From Cedecea selenatireducens (GTDB lineage: Bacteria > Pseudomonadota > Gammaproteobacteria > Enterobacterales > Enterobacteriaceae): a DNA stretch of 64,000 nucleotides. The notes under the pieces were generated by a model. The model was not told the DNA's origin. It worked only from the letters and a program-made list of their open reading frames with translations, and made no database searches. The position numbers were made by a program, and so were the translations under genes. Location: positions 62,001 to 126,000 of the forward strand of contig NZ_JBHIKW010000010.1 of the NCBI RefSeq assembly GCF_042138895.1, in the 5' to 3' direction. This document shows, in pieces, positions 48,737 to 57,403 of this stretch (position 1 is its first letter; each line of letters begins with the position of its first letter).

Positions 48737-50779
48737 ATGACCAATCCATTACTGACTCCTTTTGAGCTGCCGCCGTTTTCCGCCATCAAACCTGAGCATG
48801 TTGTGCCGGCCGTGACCAAAGCGCTGGACGACTGCCGTGCGGCGGTGGAAAGCGTGGTCGCCCAGGGCGCGCCTTATAGCTGGCAGAACCTGGTTCAGCC
48901 GCTGGCGGAAGTGGACGATCGTCTGGGCCGCCTGTTCTCCCCGGTCAGCCATCTGAACTCGGTGCAGAACAGCCCGGAACTGCGCGAAGCCTATGAGCAG
49001 ACATTGCCGTTGCTGTCCGAATACAGCACCTGGGTTGGCCAGCACGAAGGGCTGTACAACGCTTACCGCGACCTGCGCGACGGTGCGAACTACGCCAGCC
49101 TGAGCGTCGCCGAGAAGAAAGCGGTGGACAACGCCCTGCGCGACTTCGAGCTGTCCGGTATCGGCCTGCCAAAAGACAAACAGCAGCGTTACGGGGAGAT
49201 CTCCGCTCGCCTGTCCGAGCTGGGGTCTACCTACAGCAACAACGTGCTCGATGCCACCATGGGCTGGAGCAAGCTGATTACCGATGAAGCCGAGCTGGCA
49301 GGCATGCCGGAAAGCGCATTGGCTGCGGCCCGCGCTCAGGCAGAAGCCAAAGAGCAGGACGGCTGGCTGCTGACGCTGGATATTCCAAGCTATCTGCCGG
49401 TGCTGACCTACTGTGACAACCGCGCCCTGCGCGAAGAGATGTATCGCGCCTATTCAACGCGTGCTTCTGACCAGGGGCCGAACGCCGGGAAGTGGGACAA
49501 CACCCCGGTGATGGAAGAGATTCTGGCGCTGCGCCACGAACTGGCTCAGCTGTTGGGCTTTGGCAACTACGCGGAGAAATCCCTCGCCACCAAAATGGCG
49601 GAAAATCCGCAGCAGGTGCTGGAGTTCCTGTCTGACCTGGCAAAACGCGCTCGTCCACAGGGTGAAGCCGAGCTGGCTCAGCTGCGCGCCTATGCGAAAG
49701 AGCATTATGGCGTGGAAGAGCTGGAGCCGTGGGACATCACCTGGTATAGCGAAAAACAGAAACAGCACCTTTACAGCATCAGCGACGAGCAGCTGCGCCC
49801 GTACTTCCCGGAAGAGCGCGCGGTGAACGGCCTGTTCGAGGTTGTGAAGCGCATCTACGGCATTACCGCCAAAGAGCGTAAAGATATCGACGTCTGGCAC
49901 CCGGACGTGCGCTTCTTCGAGCTGTATGACGACCAGGGCGAACTGCGCGGCAGCTTCTATCTCGATCTTTATGCTCGCGAGCACAAACGCGGCGGGGCGT
50001 GGATGGATGACTGCGTGGGCAAAATGCGTCGCGCCGACGGTTCGCTGCAAAAGCCGGTGGCCTACCTGACCTGTAACTTCAACCGCCCGGTGAACGGCAA
50101 ACCTGCGCTGTTTACTCACGATGAAGTGATCACCCTGTTCCATGAGTTCGGCCACGGCCTGCACCATATGCTGACCAAAATCGAAACTGCGGGCGTGTCC
50201 GGCATCAACGGCGTGCCGTGGGATGCGGTCGAGCTGCCGAGCCAGTTTATGGAAAACTGGTGCTGGGAGCCGGAAGCGCTGGCGTTTATCTCCGGCCACT
50301 ATGAAACGGGAGAATCTCTGCCTGTGGAACTGCTGGAAAAAATGCTGGCGGCGAAGAACTACCAGGCTGCGCTGTTTATTCTGCGCCAGCTGGAGTTCGG
50401 CCTGTTCGACTTCCGCCTGCATGCGGAATTCAACCCGGAGCAGGGCGCGAAAGTGCTGCAGACGCTGGCCGAGATTAAGAAACAGGTTGCAGTGGTACCG
50501 GGGCCGAGCTGGGGCCGCTTCCCGCACGCCTTCAGCCACATCTTCGCGGGTGGCTACGCGGCGGGCTATTACAGCTACCTGTGGGCCGACGTGCTGGCGG
50601 CGGACGCTTACTCTCGCTTCGAAGAAGAAGGCATTTTCAACCGTGAAACCGGCCAGTCGTTCCTCGACCACATCCTGACCCGTGGCGGTTCGGAAGAGCC
50701 GATGGAGCTGTTCAAACGCTTCCGCGGGCGCGAGCCGCAGCTGGACGCGATGCTGGATCACTACGGTATTCAGGGCTAA
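48737..50779 (+). CDS. prlC: Oligopeptidase A
   Basis: PrlC (OpdA) is a cytosolic zinc metallopeptidase of the M3 family that degrades peptides, including cleaved signal peptides. The 680-residue product has the E. coli length. It carries the zinc motif HEFGHGLHH (residues about 475-483) and a later glutamate in WDAVELPSQFMENW. The start at 48737 (MTNPLLTPFELPPF) follows AGGA and matches the family; an in-frame start 13 codons upstream does not. rsmJ begins eight bases after the stop. Confidence 0.97.
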   Translation: MTNPLLTPFELPPFSAIKPEHVVPAVTKALDDCRAAVESVVAQGAPYSWQNLVQPLAEVDDRLGRLFSPVSHLNSVQNSPELREAYEQTLPLLSEYSTWVGQHEGLYNAYRDLRDGANYASLSVAEKKAVDNALRDFELSGIGLPKDKQQRYGEISARLSELGSTYSNNVLDATMGWSKLITDEAELAGMPESALAAARAQAEAKEQDGWLLTLDIPSYLPVLTYCDNRALREEMYRAYSTRASDQGPNAGKWDNTPVMEEILALRHELAQLLGFGNYAEKSLATKMAENPQQVLEFLSDLAKRARPQGEAELAQLRAYAKEHYGVEELEPWDITWYSEKQKQHLYSISDEQLRPYFPEERAVNGLFEVVKRIYGITAKERKDIDVWHPDVRFFELYDDQGELRGSFYLDLYAREHKRGGAWMDDCVGKMRRADGSLQKPVAYLTCNFNRPVNGKPALFTHDEVITLFHEFGHGLHHMLTKIETAGVSGINGVPWDAVELPSQFMENWCWEPEALAFISGHYETGESLPVELLEKMLAAKNYQAALFILRQLEFGLFDFRLHAEFNPEQGAKVLQTLAEIKKQVAVVPGPSWGRFPHAFSHIFAGGYAAGYYSYLWADVLAADAYSRFEEEGIFNRETGQSFLDHILTRGGSEEPMELFKRFRGREPQLDAMLDHYGIQG

Positions 50780-50787
50780 TCCACCAC

Positions 50788-51540
50788 GTGAAAATCTGTT
50801 TACTGACTGAAGCAGGCGCCGACTCCGGCGCCTTATCTGTTTTGAGCGAGCGCTGGCAGCTTGAGCATGATGAAGATGCCCTGATGGCGCTGGTACTCAC
50901 GCCTGAGCATCTTGAACTGCGCAAGCGCGATGAACCAAAGCTTGGCGGCATCTTCGTTGATTTTGCCTCCGGCGCGATGGCGCATCGCCGTAAGTTTGGC
51001 GGCGGCCGTGGCGAAGCGGTGGCAAAGGCCGTTGGCGTGAAGGGCAGCTATCTGCCGGACGTTGTAGATGCGACAGCCGGGCTGGGGCGCGATGCTTTTG
51101 TGTTGGCCTCTGTAGGCTGCCGTGTGCGGATGCTGGAACGCAACCCGGTTGTTGCCGCGCTGCTTGATGACGGCCTGCGTCGTGGCTATCAGGACCCGGA
51201 AATCGGCGGCTGGCTGCAAGAGCGATTACAGCTGATCCACGCCTCGAGCCTGACGGCGCTCAGCGATATCACGCCGCGTCCGGATGTGGTTTACCTCGAC
51301 CCGATGTTCCCGCATAAGCAAAAGAGCGCGCTGGTGAAGAAAGAGATGCGTGTTTTCCAGTCCCTGGTGGGGCCGGATGAAGATGCGGACGGGCTGCTGG
51401 CTCCGGCCAGAGCGCTGGCGAAGAAAAGAGTCGTGGTGAAGCGCCCGGACTATGCTCCGCCGCTGGCCGAAGTCGCCACGCAAAATGCGGTGGTGACCAA
51501 AGGGCATCGGTTTGATATTTACGCCGGAACACCGGAGTAA
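50788..51540 (+). CDS. rsmJ: 16S rRNA (guanine1516-N2)-methyltransferase RsmJ
   Basis: RsmJ methylates G1516 of 16S rRNA. The 250-residue product matches E. coli RsmJ, including the GTG start (MKICLLTEAG), the cofactor-binding DATAGLGRDAFVLAS and the DPMFPHKQKSALVKKEMR motif. It forms an operon with prlC. In E. coli dtpB follows between rsmJ and uspA; here it is absent. Confidence 0.96.
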   Translation: MKICLLTEAGADSGALSVLSERWQLEHDEDALMALVLTPEHLELRKRDEPKLGGIFVDFASGAMAHRRKFGGGRGEAVAKAVGVKGSYLPDVVDATAGLGRDAFVLASVGCRVRMLERNPVVAALLDDGLRRGYQDPEIGGWLQERLQLIHASSLTALSDITPRPDVVYLDPMFPHKQKSALVKKEMRVFQSLVGPDEDADGLLAPARALAKKRVVVKRPDYAPPLAEVATQNAVVTKGHRFDIYAGTPE

Positions 51541-51608
51541 CGCTAAAACGCTGGAAAGCCCCTCGCAGAAGAGAATATTTCTACTCGTCTCTCTACGGCT
51601 GCATTGGC

Positions 51609-51959
51609 ATGTTGAACGCTATGCAGCCGATCCGACGTTACGCCCGCCAGTTAAGGCGCCAGATGACCTCCGAAGAGAACCTGCTGTGGTATCAACTCCG
51701 CAGCAGGCGCTTTGCCGCGTATAAGTTTCGTCGCCAGCATCCGGTTGGCCCTTATATCGTTGATTTTGCCTGCTGCGCTACACGTCTGGTGATAGAGCTG
51801 GACGGTGGACAGCACGGGGCGCAAAAAGGCTACGATGAGCGAAGAACGCAGTACCTTAATGAGCAAGGGTGGCGGGTGAGGCGGTTCTGGAATAATGAGT
51901 TGTGGGAGAATCTGGAGGGCGTATTGGCGGTGATTCTGCAGGATTTGAGTGAGCTGTGA
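51609..51959 (+). CDS. DUF559 endonuclease-fold protein
   Basis: The 116-residue protein has the DUF559 pattern of the restriction-endonuclease-like (Vsr/PD-(D/E)XK) fold. It begins with the basic ARQLRRQMTSEENLLWYQLR, then FRRQHPVGPYIVDFACCATRLVIELDGGQH, seen in parts as the FRRQHPVGPYIVDF strand pair and VIELDGGQH, and ends WRVRRFWNNELWENLEGVL. The E-L-D-G-G-Q-H segment holds the probable metal-binding acidic residue. Proteins of this family are widespread, often single genes, and their activity is mostly untested. It lies in the place of dtpB and directly before a tandem repeat array. Confidence 0.82.
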   Translation: MLNAMQPIRRYARQLRRQMTSEENLLWYQLRSRRFAAYKFRRQHPVGPYIVDFACCATRLVIELDGGQHGAQKGYDERRTQYLNEQGWRVRRFWNNELWENLEGVLAVILQDLSEL

Positions 51960-51960
51960 C

Positions 51961-52392
51961 CCTCACCCCGGCCCTCTCCCTGGAAGGGAGAGGGGGGAAA
52001 ATCAAAGATTTATGCTCGATCCAGTCCCTTATCCCCCGTGGGGAGAAGGTTAGGGAGAGGGGGAAAATCAAAGATTTATGCTCGATCCAGTCCCTTCTCC
52101 CCCGTGGGGAGAGGGTTAGGATGAGGGGAAAATCAAAGATTTATGCTCGATCCAGTCCCTTCTCCCCCGTGGGGAGAGGGTTAGGATGAGGGGAAAATCA
52201 AAGATTTATGCTCGATCCAGTCCCTTCTCCCCCGTGGGGAGAGGGTTAGGATGAGGGGAAAATCAAAGATTTATGCTCGATCCAGTCCCCTCTCCCCGTG
52301 GGGAGAAGGTTAGGGAGAGGGGGAAAATCAAAGACTTATGCTCGCTCCAGTCCCCTCTCCCCTGTGGGGAGAGGGTTAGGGTGAGGGGGAAA
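51961..52392. repeat. Tandem array of a GC-rich palindromic repeat (about 6 units of 65-66 bases)
   Basis: The outer arms CCCTCACCCC and GGGTGAGGG enclose six near-identical units starting near 51998, 52064, 52129, 52194, 52259 and 52324. Each unit has the spacer AAAATCAAAGATTTATGCTC followed by a CCCTTCTCCCCC...GGGGAGAGGG hairpin. The last unit has diverged slightly (GACTTATGCTCGCTCC). The array ends two bases from the uspA stop. It belongs to the family found at 4.3 and 14.2 kb. Near-identity of the middle units points to recent expansion or slippage. Confidence 0.9.
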
Positions 52393-52394
52393 TC

Positions 52395-52832
52395 TTACTC
52401 GTCTTCTTCATCACGCAGCGGAACAATCAGCATATCCACATGCACGGTATTGATCAGCTGGCGCGCCGAGGACATCAGCTTGCTCCAGAAGTCCTGGTGG
52501 TGACCGCAAACCACCAAATCCATATCGTATTTCTTAATGGCATCGACCAGCACCTGGCCCAGATCGCCGCTGCCGCTCAGGGTTTCGGTGATTGGGTAGC
52601 CCGCGCCGGTGGACAGTTCGGTGAGCGCGTGGTGAGTCTCTTCGGAAATGCGTTTCTGCATATCCCCCAGATTGACGTCAATCAGCCCGGTATACAGATC
52701 GGAGTAATTCACATCGACATGAATCAGGGAAACTTTCGCGTTATAAGGACGAGCCATGGAGACGGCTTTTTCTACCAGGACCTTGCTCTCAGGGGAGAGG
52801 TCGACTGCGATCAGAATGTGTTTATAAGCCAT
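52395..52832 (-). CDS. uspA: Universal stress protein A
   Basis: UspA is a cytosolic alpha/beta protein that accumulates in growth arrest and many stresses. The 145-residue product (E. coli 144) starts MAYKHILIAVDLSPESKVLV and keeps VSLIHVDVNYSDLYTGLIDV, VVCGHHQDFWSKLMS and VDMLIVPL. It lacks the G-2x-G-9x-G(S/T) ATP-binding signature, as UspA does. It is divergent from uspB as in E. coli, and its end abuts the repeat array. Confidence 0.97.
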   Translation of the reverse strand: MAYKHILIAVDLSPESKVLVEKAVSMARPYNAKVSLIHVDVNYSDLYTGLIDVNLGDMQKRISEETHHALTELSTGAGYPITETLSGSGDLGQVLVDAIKKYDMDLVVCGHHQDFWSKLMSSARQLINTVHVDMLIVPLRDEEDE

Positions 52833-53198
52833 AATGTTACTCCTTCCATAAGTTATCGATGACTCTCGCCGTCATCTTTTAAACCGCAGCGGCATGAGCT
52901 ACGGTCACCCGATCTAAAGACTTAAATTGTAGATGGTATTTCTATCTTATAACGAGCTATTCAGCCCGACAATGCGCTATCCCTCAAACTCATTCAAGCG
53001 AAAAATGAATCAGGCCACTTTGATAAAGATTAACGCGGTGGTAAAAAAATTAAGGGATCTCCTACACTATTAAATGAGCCGGACGGGAAGAATGCTGTGA
53101 CCTGTATCGGTTATTCGCTGCAGGATTGTCTGACAGGGTTTTCGGGGAGAGCGGTTGTCCCGGAGCAAACGCTTCGAGGGCTTCGCCGGGAGGGGTAC
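52833..53198. promoter_or_regulatory. uspA-uspB divergent control region
   Basis: About 365 bases separate the two starts. CTACACT at 53062-53068 fits a sigma-S -10 element and could serve uspB, which depends on RpoS in E. coli. The uspA promoter was not identified. A reading frame entering uspB from 53097 is open, but the product would be longer than any known UspB. Confidence 0.4.
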
Positions 53199-53534
53199 AT
53201 GATCAGCACCGTCGCGCTGTTCTGGGCGCTTTGTGTAGTTTGTGTGGTGAATATGGCGCGCTATTACTCTTCACTGCGCGCGTTACTGGTGGTGCTGCGC
53301 GGGTGCGATCCGCTGCTGTATCAGTATGTCGACGGCGGAGGCTTTTTCACCTCGCATGGTCAACCCAGCAAGCAGGTACGGCTGGTGCGTTATATCTACG
53401 CCCAGCGTTATTGGGATCATCACGATGAGGAGTTTATTCGCCGCTGCGAGCGCCTGCGCCGCCAGTTTATTCTGACGAGTTCGCTGTGCGGGCTGGTGGT
53501 GATTAGCCTGATTGGATTGATTATCTGGCACTAG
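53199..53534 (+). CDS. uspB: Universal stress protein B
   Basis: UspB is a small inner-membrane protein needed for ethanol resistance in stationary phase in E. coli. The 111-residue product has a transmembrane helix at each end (VALFWALCVVCVVNMARYY and LCGLVVISLIGLIIWH). The middle DPLLYQYVDGGGFFTSHGQPS is conserved. The ATG at 53199 follows GGGAGGGG and gives the E. coli length. It shares a terminator with the convergent pitA. Confidence 0.95.
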   Translation: MISTVALFWALCVVCVVNMARYYSSLRALLVVLRGCDPLLYQYVDGGGFFTSHGQPSKQVRLVRYIYAQRYWDHHDEEFIRRCERLRRQFILTSSLCGLVVISLIGLIIWH

Positions 53535-53563
53535 AGTATCAGGGCAGAGTTATGGACAAGCAT

Positions 53564-53600
53564 AAAAAAAGCGGGCCAGTTTCCTGACCCGCTTTTTCTT
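53564..53600. terminator. Bidirectional terminator between uspB and pitA
   Basis: AAAAAAGCGGG-C-CAG pairs with CTG-A-CCCGCTTTTT, with A and T runs on both sides, between convergent genes. Confidence 0.9.
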
Positions 53601-53611
53601 TTGGCTGCCGC

Positions 53612-55108
53612 TTACACGAAGCGCAGCGCAATCCAGTACAGCCCGCCGGAGAGCAGAATCGAAGCCGGTAAGGTGAATATCCAGGCCATCAGGATATTGG
53701 TTACCGTCTTACGCTGCAGGCCGCCGCCGTCCACGATCATCGTCCCCGCCACGGAGGAAGAGAGCACGTGAGTGGTGGAAACCGGCATCCCGGTATAGCT
53801 TGCCAGACCGATAGAAACGGCGGCCGTCATCTGCGCGGACATCCCTTGCGCATAGGTCATGCCTTTCTTACCGATCTTCTCACCGATGGTGGTCGCCACA
53901 CGACGCCAGCCGATCATCGTCCCGATACCCAGCGCCAGCGCCACAGCCAGAATAATCCAGACCGGCGCGTACTCGATGGTGCTGAGCATGTCGCCTTTCA
54001 GTTTCTTCAGCAGGCGCTGATCGTCCGCGCTCACTTCCGGCAGCTTCGCCACTTTATCGGTCGTGTCGGAGATGCACAGCATGATGCGACGCAGCTGGCT
54101 ACGCTGCTCAATGCTGAGCTTGTCGTAGCTTTCGATGTCGGTCAGCATCAGCTTCGCGCGGTCCAGCGCGGTGATCGCGTTGGCCGGATGGCAGTGGAAC
54201 TGAGCCGGTTCAGTTGCGCCCGCTTCCGGGGAAGGGATCAGCTGTTCCGAGCCGGTGGCTTTCTTCAGCAGCTCAGGACGTTGCTGGAAGAAAGTCTCAA
54301 CATTGTTCACCGCATCGCGGGTACGGGTGATTTCGTAGCCGGAGGCGTTCATGTTAACCACGAAGCCCGCCGGGGCAACGCCAATCAGCACCAGCATAAT
54401 CAGGCCAATGCCTTTCTGACCGTCGTTAGCGCCGTGAGAGAAACTCACGCCGATAGCGGATAGGATCAGCGCGATACGCGTCCAGAAAGGCGGCTTTTTC
54501 TTGCCGTCTTGCTTTTCACGTTCCGCAGGCGTCAGGTGAATACGCTGCTTTTTCTTGGTGTTGCTCCAGTAACGGCGCAGCAGGAAAATCAACCCACCGG
54601 CAATCACCAGCCCGACAATCGGGGACAGAATTAATGAAGCGAAGATCCCAACAACTTTCGGGATATTCAGCGCGTCGACAACCGAGGTTCCGGTCAGCAG
54701 CGCGTTGGTCAAACCGATACCGATGATGGCACCGATAAGCGTATGGGAGCTGGAGGCCGGCAGACCAAAATACCAGGTGCCGAGGTTCCAGATAATAGCG
54801 GCCAGTAACATAGAGAACACCATGGCGAGACCATGAGAAGACCCTACGTTTAACAGCAGATCTGTAGGTAGCATATGCACAATGGCATAGGCTACGCTCA
54901 GCCCACCGAGCAGAACGCCGAAGAAGTTAAACAACGCAGCCATTGCCACCGCAAGTTGCGATCGCATAGCGCGGGTGTAAATTACCGTTGCTACTGCGTT
55001 AGCCGTATCGTGGAAACCATTAATAGCTTCGTAGAACAGCACAAATGCCAGAGCAAGCAATAGTAAAAGCCCGGTGTGAAGATCCAGGCCGGCAAACAAA
55101 TGTAGCAT
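53612..55108 (-). CDS. pitA: Low-affinity inorganic phosphate transporter PitA
   Basis: PitA is an inner-membrane proton-coupled transporter of metal-phosphate complexes. The 498-residue product (E. coli 499) starts MLHLFAGLDLHTGLLLLLA. It has two copies of the Pit signature (EAINGFHDTANAVAT and SFSHGANDGQKGIG) and a long hydrophilic loop between residues about 210 and 400. The terminal part is TGMPVSTTHVLSSSVAGTM. The start at 55108 equals the family start; a longer frame adds unrelated residues. It is convergent with uspB and divergent from yhiN. Confidence 0.96.
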   Translation of the reverse strand: MLHLFAGLDLHTGLLLLLALAFVLFYEAINGFHDTANAVATVIYTRAMRSQLAVAMAALFNFFGVLLGGLSVAYAIVHMLPTDLLLNVGSSHGLAMVFSMLLAAIIWNLGTWYFGLPASSSHTLIGAIIGIGLTNALLTGTSVVDALNIPKVVGIFASLILSPIVGLVIAGGLIFLLRRYWSNTKKKQRIHLTPAEREKQDGKKKPPFWTRIALILSAIGVSFSHGANDGQKGIGLIMLVLIGVAPAGFVVNMNASGYEITRTRDAVNNVETFFQQRPELLKKATGSEQLIPSPEAGATEPAQFHCHPANAITALDRAKLMLTDIESYDKLSIEQRSQLRRIMLCISDTTDKVAKLPEVSADDQRLLKKLKGDMLSTIEYAPVWIILAVALALGIGTMIGWRRVATTIGEKIGKKGMTYAQGMSAQMTAAVSIGLASYTGMPVSTTHVLSSSVAGTMIVDGGGLQRKTVTNILMAWIFTLPASILLSGGLYWIALRFV

Positions 55109-55337
55109 AGACGTTACGCCATTTTGAGGACATGAACGCGGCGCATTATGTAAGACAACCTCCACCGCGGCAAAGTGAAATCTGGACTTTTTTTGATTTT
55201 AGTCGCCATCTGGCCTGCTGGTGGAATGATTTACATTTTGTTTATCAACTACCTGCATTTGTTCTTAACCTTAAAGCTGGTGCGACCAGCCGCAGGTCTT
55301 TACAATCCGTTGCCTTAAGCATAGTCGGGAGTCGGTC

Positions 55338-56531
55338 GTGGAAAAGTTTGATGCCATTATTATAGGTGCGGGTGCAGCAGGAATGTTTTGTGCGGCGATG
55401 GCCGGGCAGGCGGGCAGCCGCGTATTGCTGATTGATAATGGGAAAAAACCGGGCCGTAAAATCCTGATGTCCGGCGGCGGGCGCTGCAACTTTACCAACC
55501 TTTATGTCGAGCCTGCGGCCTATCTGAGCCAAAACCCGCATTTCTGCAAATCTGCGCTGGCACGCTATACCCAGTGGGACTTTATCGACATGGTGGGCAA
55601 GCACGGCATTGCCTGGCATGAGAAAACCCTCGGGCAGCTGTTTTGCGATGATTCCGCCCAGCAGGTTGTCGATATGCTGGTGGCAGAATGCGAAAAAGGG
55701 AAGGTGACCCTGCGCCTGCGTAGCGAAGTCATAAGCATTGAGCGTGACGAACAGGGTTATACGTTACAGCTCAACGGCGGCAGCGTGCAGGCCGCTAAGC
55801 TTGTTATCGCCAGCGGCGGCCTGTCGATGCCGGGACTGGGCGCGACGCCGTTCGGGTATAAAGTGGCGGAGCAGTTTGGCCTGAAGGTGCTGCCGACTCG
55901 CGCGGGCCTGGTGCCGTTTACCCTGCATAAACCTTTGCTCGAACAGCTGCAGGTGCTGTCCGGCGTCTCGGTGCCTTCCGTCATCACTGCTGAAAACGGC
56001 GTCAGCTTCCGGGAAAGCCTGCTGTTTACCCACCGGGGCCTTTCCGGCCCAGCCGTGTTGCAGCTCTCAAGCTACTGGCAACCGGGCGAATACGTCAGCG
56101 TGAACCTGCTGCCGGACACCGACCTGGACGGCTTTATTAACGAGCAGCGTAACGCGCACCCGAATCAGAGCCTGAAAAACACGCTGGCGATGGTGCTGCC
56201 CAAGCGTCTGGTGGAATGCCTGCAGCAGCTGGAGCAAATCCCGGACGTAACGCTTAAGCAGCTCAACGTTCGCCAGCAAAGCGAGCTGGTGGAAACGCTG
56301 CAAGCCTGGCGAGTTCAGCCGAACGGCACTGAAGGTTACCGCACGGCAGAAGTTACCCTCGGCGGCGTGGACACCAACGAACTTTCCTCGCGTACCATGG
56401 AAGCCAAAAAAGCGCCGGGCCTCTACTTTATCGGCGAAGTGATGGACGTCAGCGGCTGGCTGGGCGGCTATAACTTCCAGTGGGCCTGGAGCTCCGCCTG
56501 GGCCTGTGCACAGGCGCTGGTTGAAGCCTGA
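55338..56531 (+). CDS. yhiN: YhiN, HI0933-like FAD-dependent oxidoreductase
   Basis: The 397-residue flavoprotein has the N-terminal FAD-binding IIIGAGAAGMFCAAMAGQAG and the family motifs GRKILMSGGGRCNFTN, GLSMPGLGATPFGY and SGWLGGYNFQWAWSSAWACAQ. This is the HI0933/YhiN group, a conserved family whose electron partner and substrate remain unknown. Its place next to pitA is that of E. coli. Confidence 0.94.
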   Translation: MEKFDAIIIGAGAAGMFCAAMAGQAGSRVLLIDNGKKPGRKILMSGGGRCNFTNLYVEPAAYLSQNPHFCKSALARYTQWDFIDMVGKHGIAWHEKTLGQLFCDDSAQQVVDMLVAECEKGKVTLRLRSEVISIERDEQGYTLQLNGGSVQAAKLVIASGGLSMPGLGATPFGYKVAEQFGLKVLPTRAGLVPFTLHKPLLEQLQVLSGVSVPSVITAENGVSFRESLLFTHRGLSGPAVLQLSSYWQPGEYVSVNLLPDTDLDGFINEQRNAHPNQSLKNTLAMVLPKRLVECLQQLEQIPDVTLKQLNVRQQSELVETLQAWRVQPNGTEGYRTAEVTLGGVDTNELSSRTMEAKKAPGLYFIGEVMDVSGWLGGYNFQWAWSSAWACAQALVEA

Positions 56532-56602
56532 TGCTCCGCCTTGCGGCTGCGATGCTAGATTGTGATATGTTATGCACAATTGCAGCTATTTGAGGGCTAA
56601 AC

Positions 56603-57367
56603 GTGACAGATTATGACGCATTGCCTGAACAGCGCCAGGCGATGATCCACCAGATCCTGACCGAAACGGGCAGGGTGATTGGGGCTGACGTGGCGCGGAA
56701 GCTGGGCGTGTCTGAGCACACTATCCGCCGGGATCTGCAGGAGCTGGCGCGCCGTGGCCTGTGTAAAAAGGTTTATGGCGGCGCCATCAGCCAGTTCCAG
56801 CAGTCTGCCAGCTTTGAAACCCGCGTGTCGCAGGATGTGGTTGAGAAGTCCCAGGTGGCGCGGAAGTGCGCCGGGATGATCAAAGCCAATACCTGCGTGT
56901 TTCTCGACGCCGGTTCAACCTATCTGGCGATGGTGGAGTTTATTCCCGAAGAGCTGGATCTCACCATCGTCACCAACTCTCCGCAGATTGCCGCCGCGCT
57001 AAGTGGGCGCACCCGTGGCGAGCTGATTTTGTTAGGCGGTAAAGTTAACCCGCTGACCGGCAGCACGCTGGGCTCCGACACGGTAAACCAGCTGCGCGGC
57101 ATGGTTTTCGATCAGACCTTTATCGGCGTGTGTGGGCTGGATCCGCAGGCTGGCCTGAGCGCGGTTTATTACGAAGATGCCTGCTTTAAGCGAGAAGTGT
57201 TGAGCCAGAGCAACGAGGTGATCGCCGCCGTCACGGCCAATAAGATGTCTCAGGTGGCTCGCTATAAGGTGGCACCTTGCGAAGACATTGACGTGGCGGT
57301 GGTTAGCTCCGAAACCAAAATTACCGATTTCAGCGGCGTTAACCTGCATATTGAAGTCGCCGACTAG
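56603..57367 (+). CDS. DeoR/GlpR-family transcriptional regulator
   Basis: The 254-residue protein has a DeoR-type helix-turn-helix (residues about 8-60: QRQAMIHQILTETGRV, then LGVSEHTIRRDLQELARRG). The sugar-phosphate sensing domain of the DeoR family follows (VFLDAGSTYLAMVEFI, IVTNSPQIAAAL, LLGGKVNPLTGSTLG). The GTG start sits behind GAGG. It converges with the phosphoribosyltransferase-HAD operon, its likeliest target, judged by proximity only. The effector is presumably a phosphorylated sugar, perhaps a pentose phosphate. Confidence 0.88.
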   Translation: MTDYDALPEQRQAMIHQILTETGRVIGADVARKLGVSEHTIRRDLQELARRGLCKKVYGGAISQFQQSASFETRVSQDVVEKSQVARKCAGMIKANTCVFLDAGSTYLAMVEFIPEELDLTIVTNSPQIAAALSGRTRGELILLGGKVNPLTGSTLGSDTVNQLRGMVFDQTFIGVCGLDPQAGLSAVYYEDACFKREVLSQSNEVIAAVTANKMSQVARYKVAPCEDIDVAVVSSETKITDFSGVNLHIEVAD

Positions 57368-57373
57368 CAAAAC

Positions 57374-57393
57374 GGGCGGCGCGTCTGCCGCCC
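57374..57393. terminator. Hairpin between the DeoR and HAD genes
   Basis: GGGCGGC and GCCGCCC pair over a six-base loop between two convergent genes. No long T run follows. Confidence 0.5.
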
Positions 57394-57403
57394 ATCTTCA
57401 CAT

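Noticed and set aside
51961..52392. Possible CRISPR array
   Set aside because: The units are direct tandem copies with identical spacers and GC-rich palindromes; no cas genes are nearby.
51956..52503. Small open frames within the repeat array
   Set aside because: They are translations of the repeat units with repeating low-complexity peptides and no ribosome site.
53097..53198. N-terminal extension of UspB by 34 residues
   Set aside because: The internal ATG at 53199 has a strong GGGAGGGG site and gives the exact E. coli length and start.
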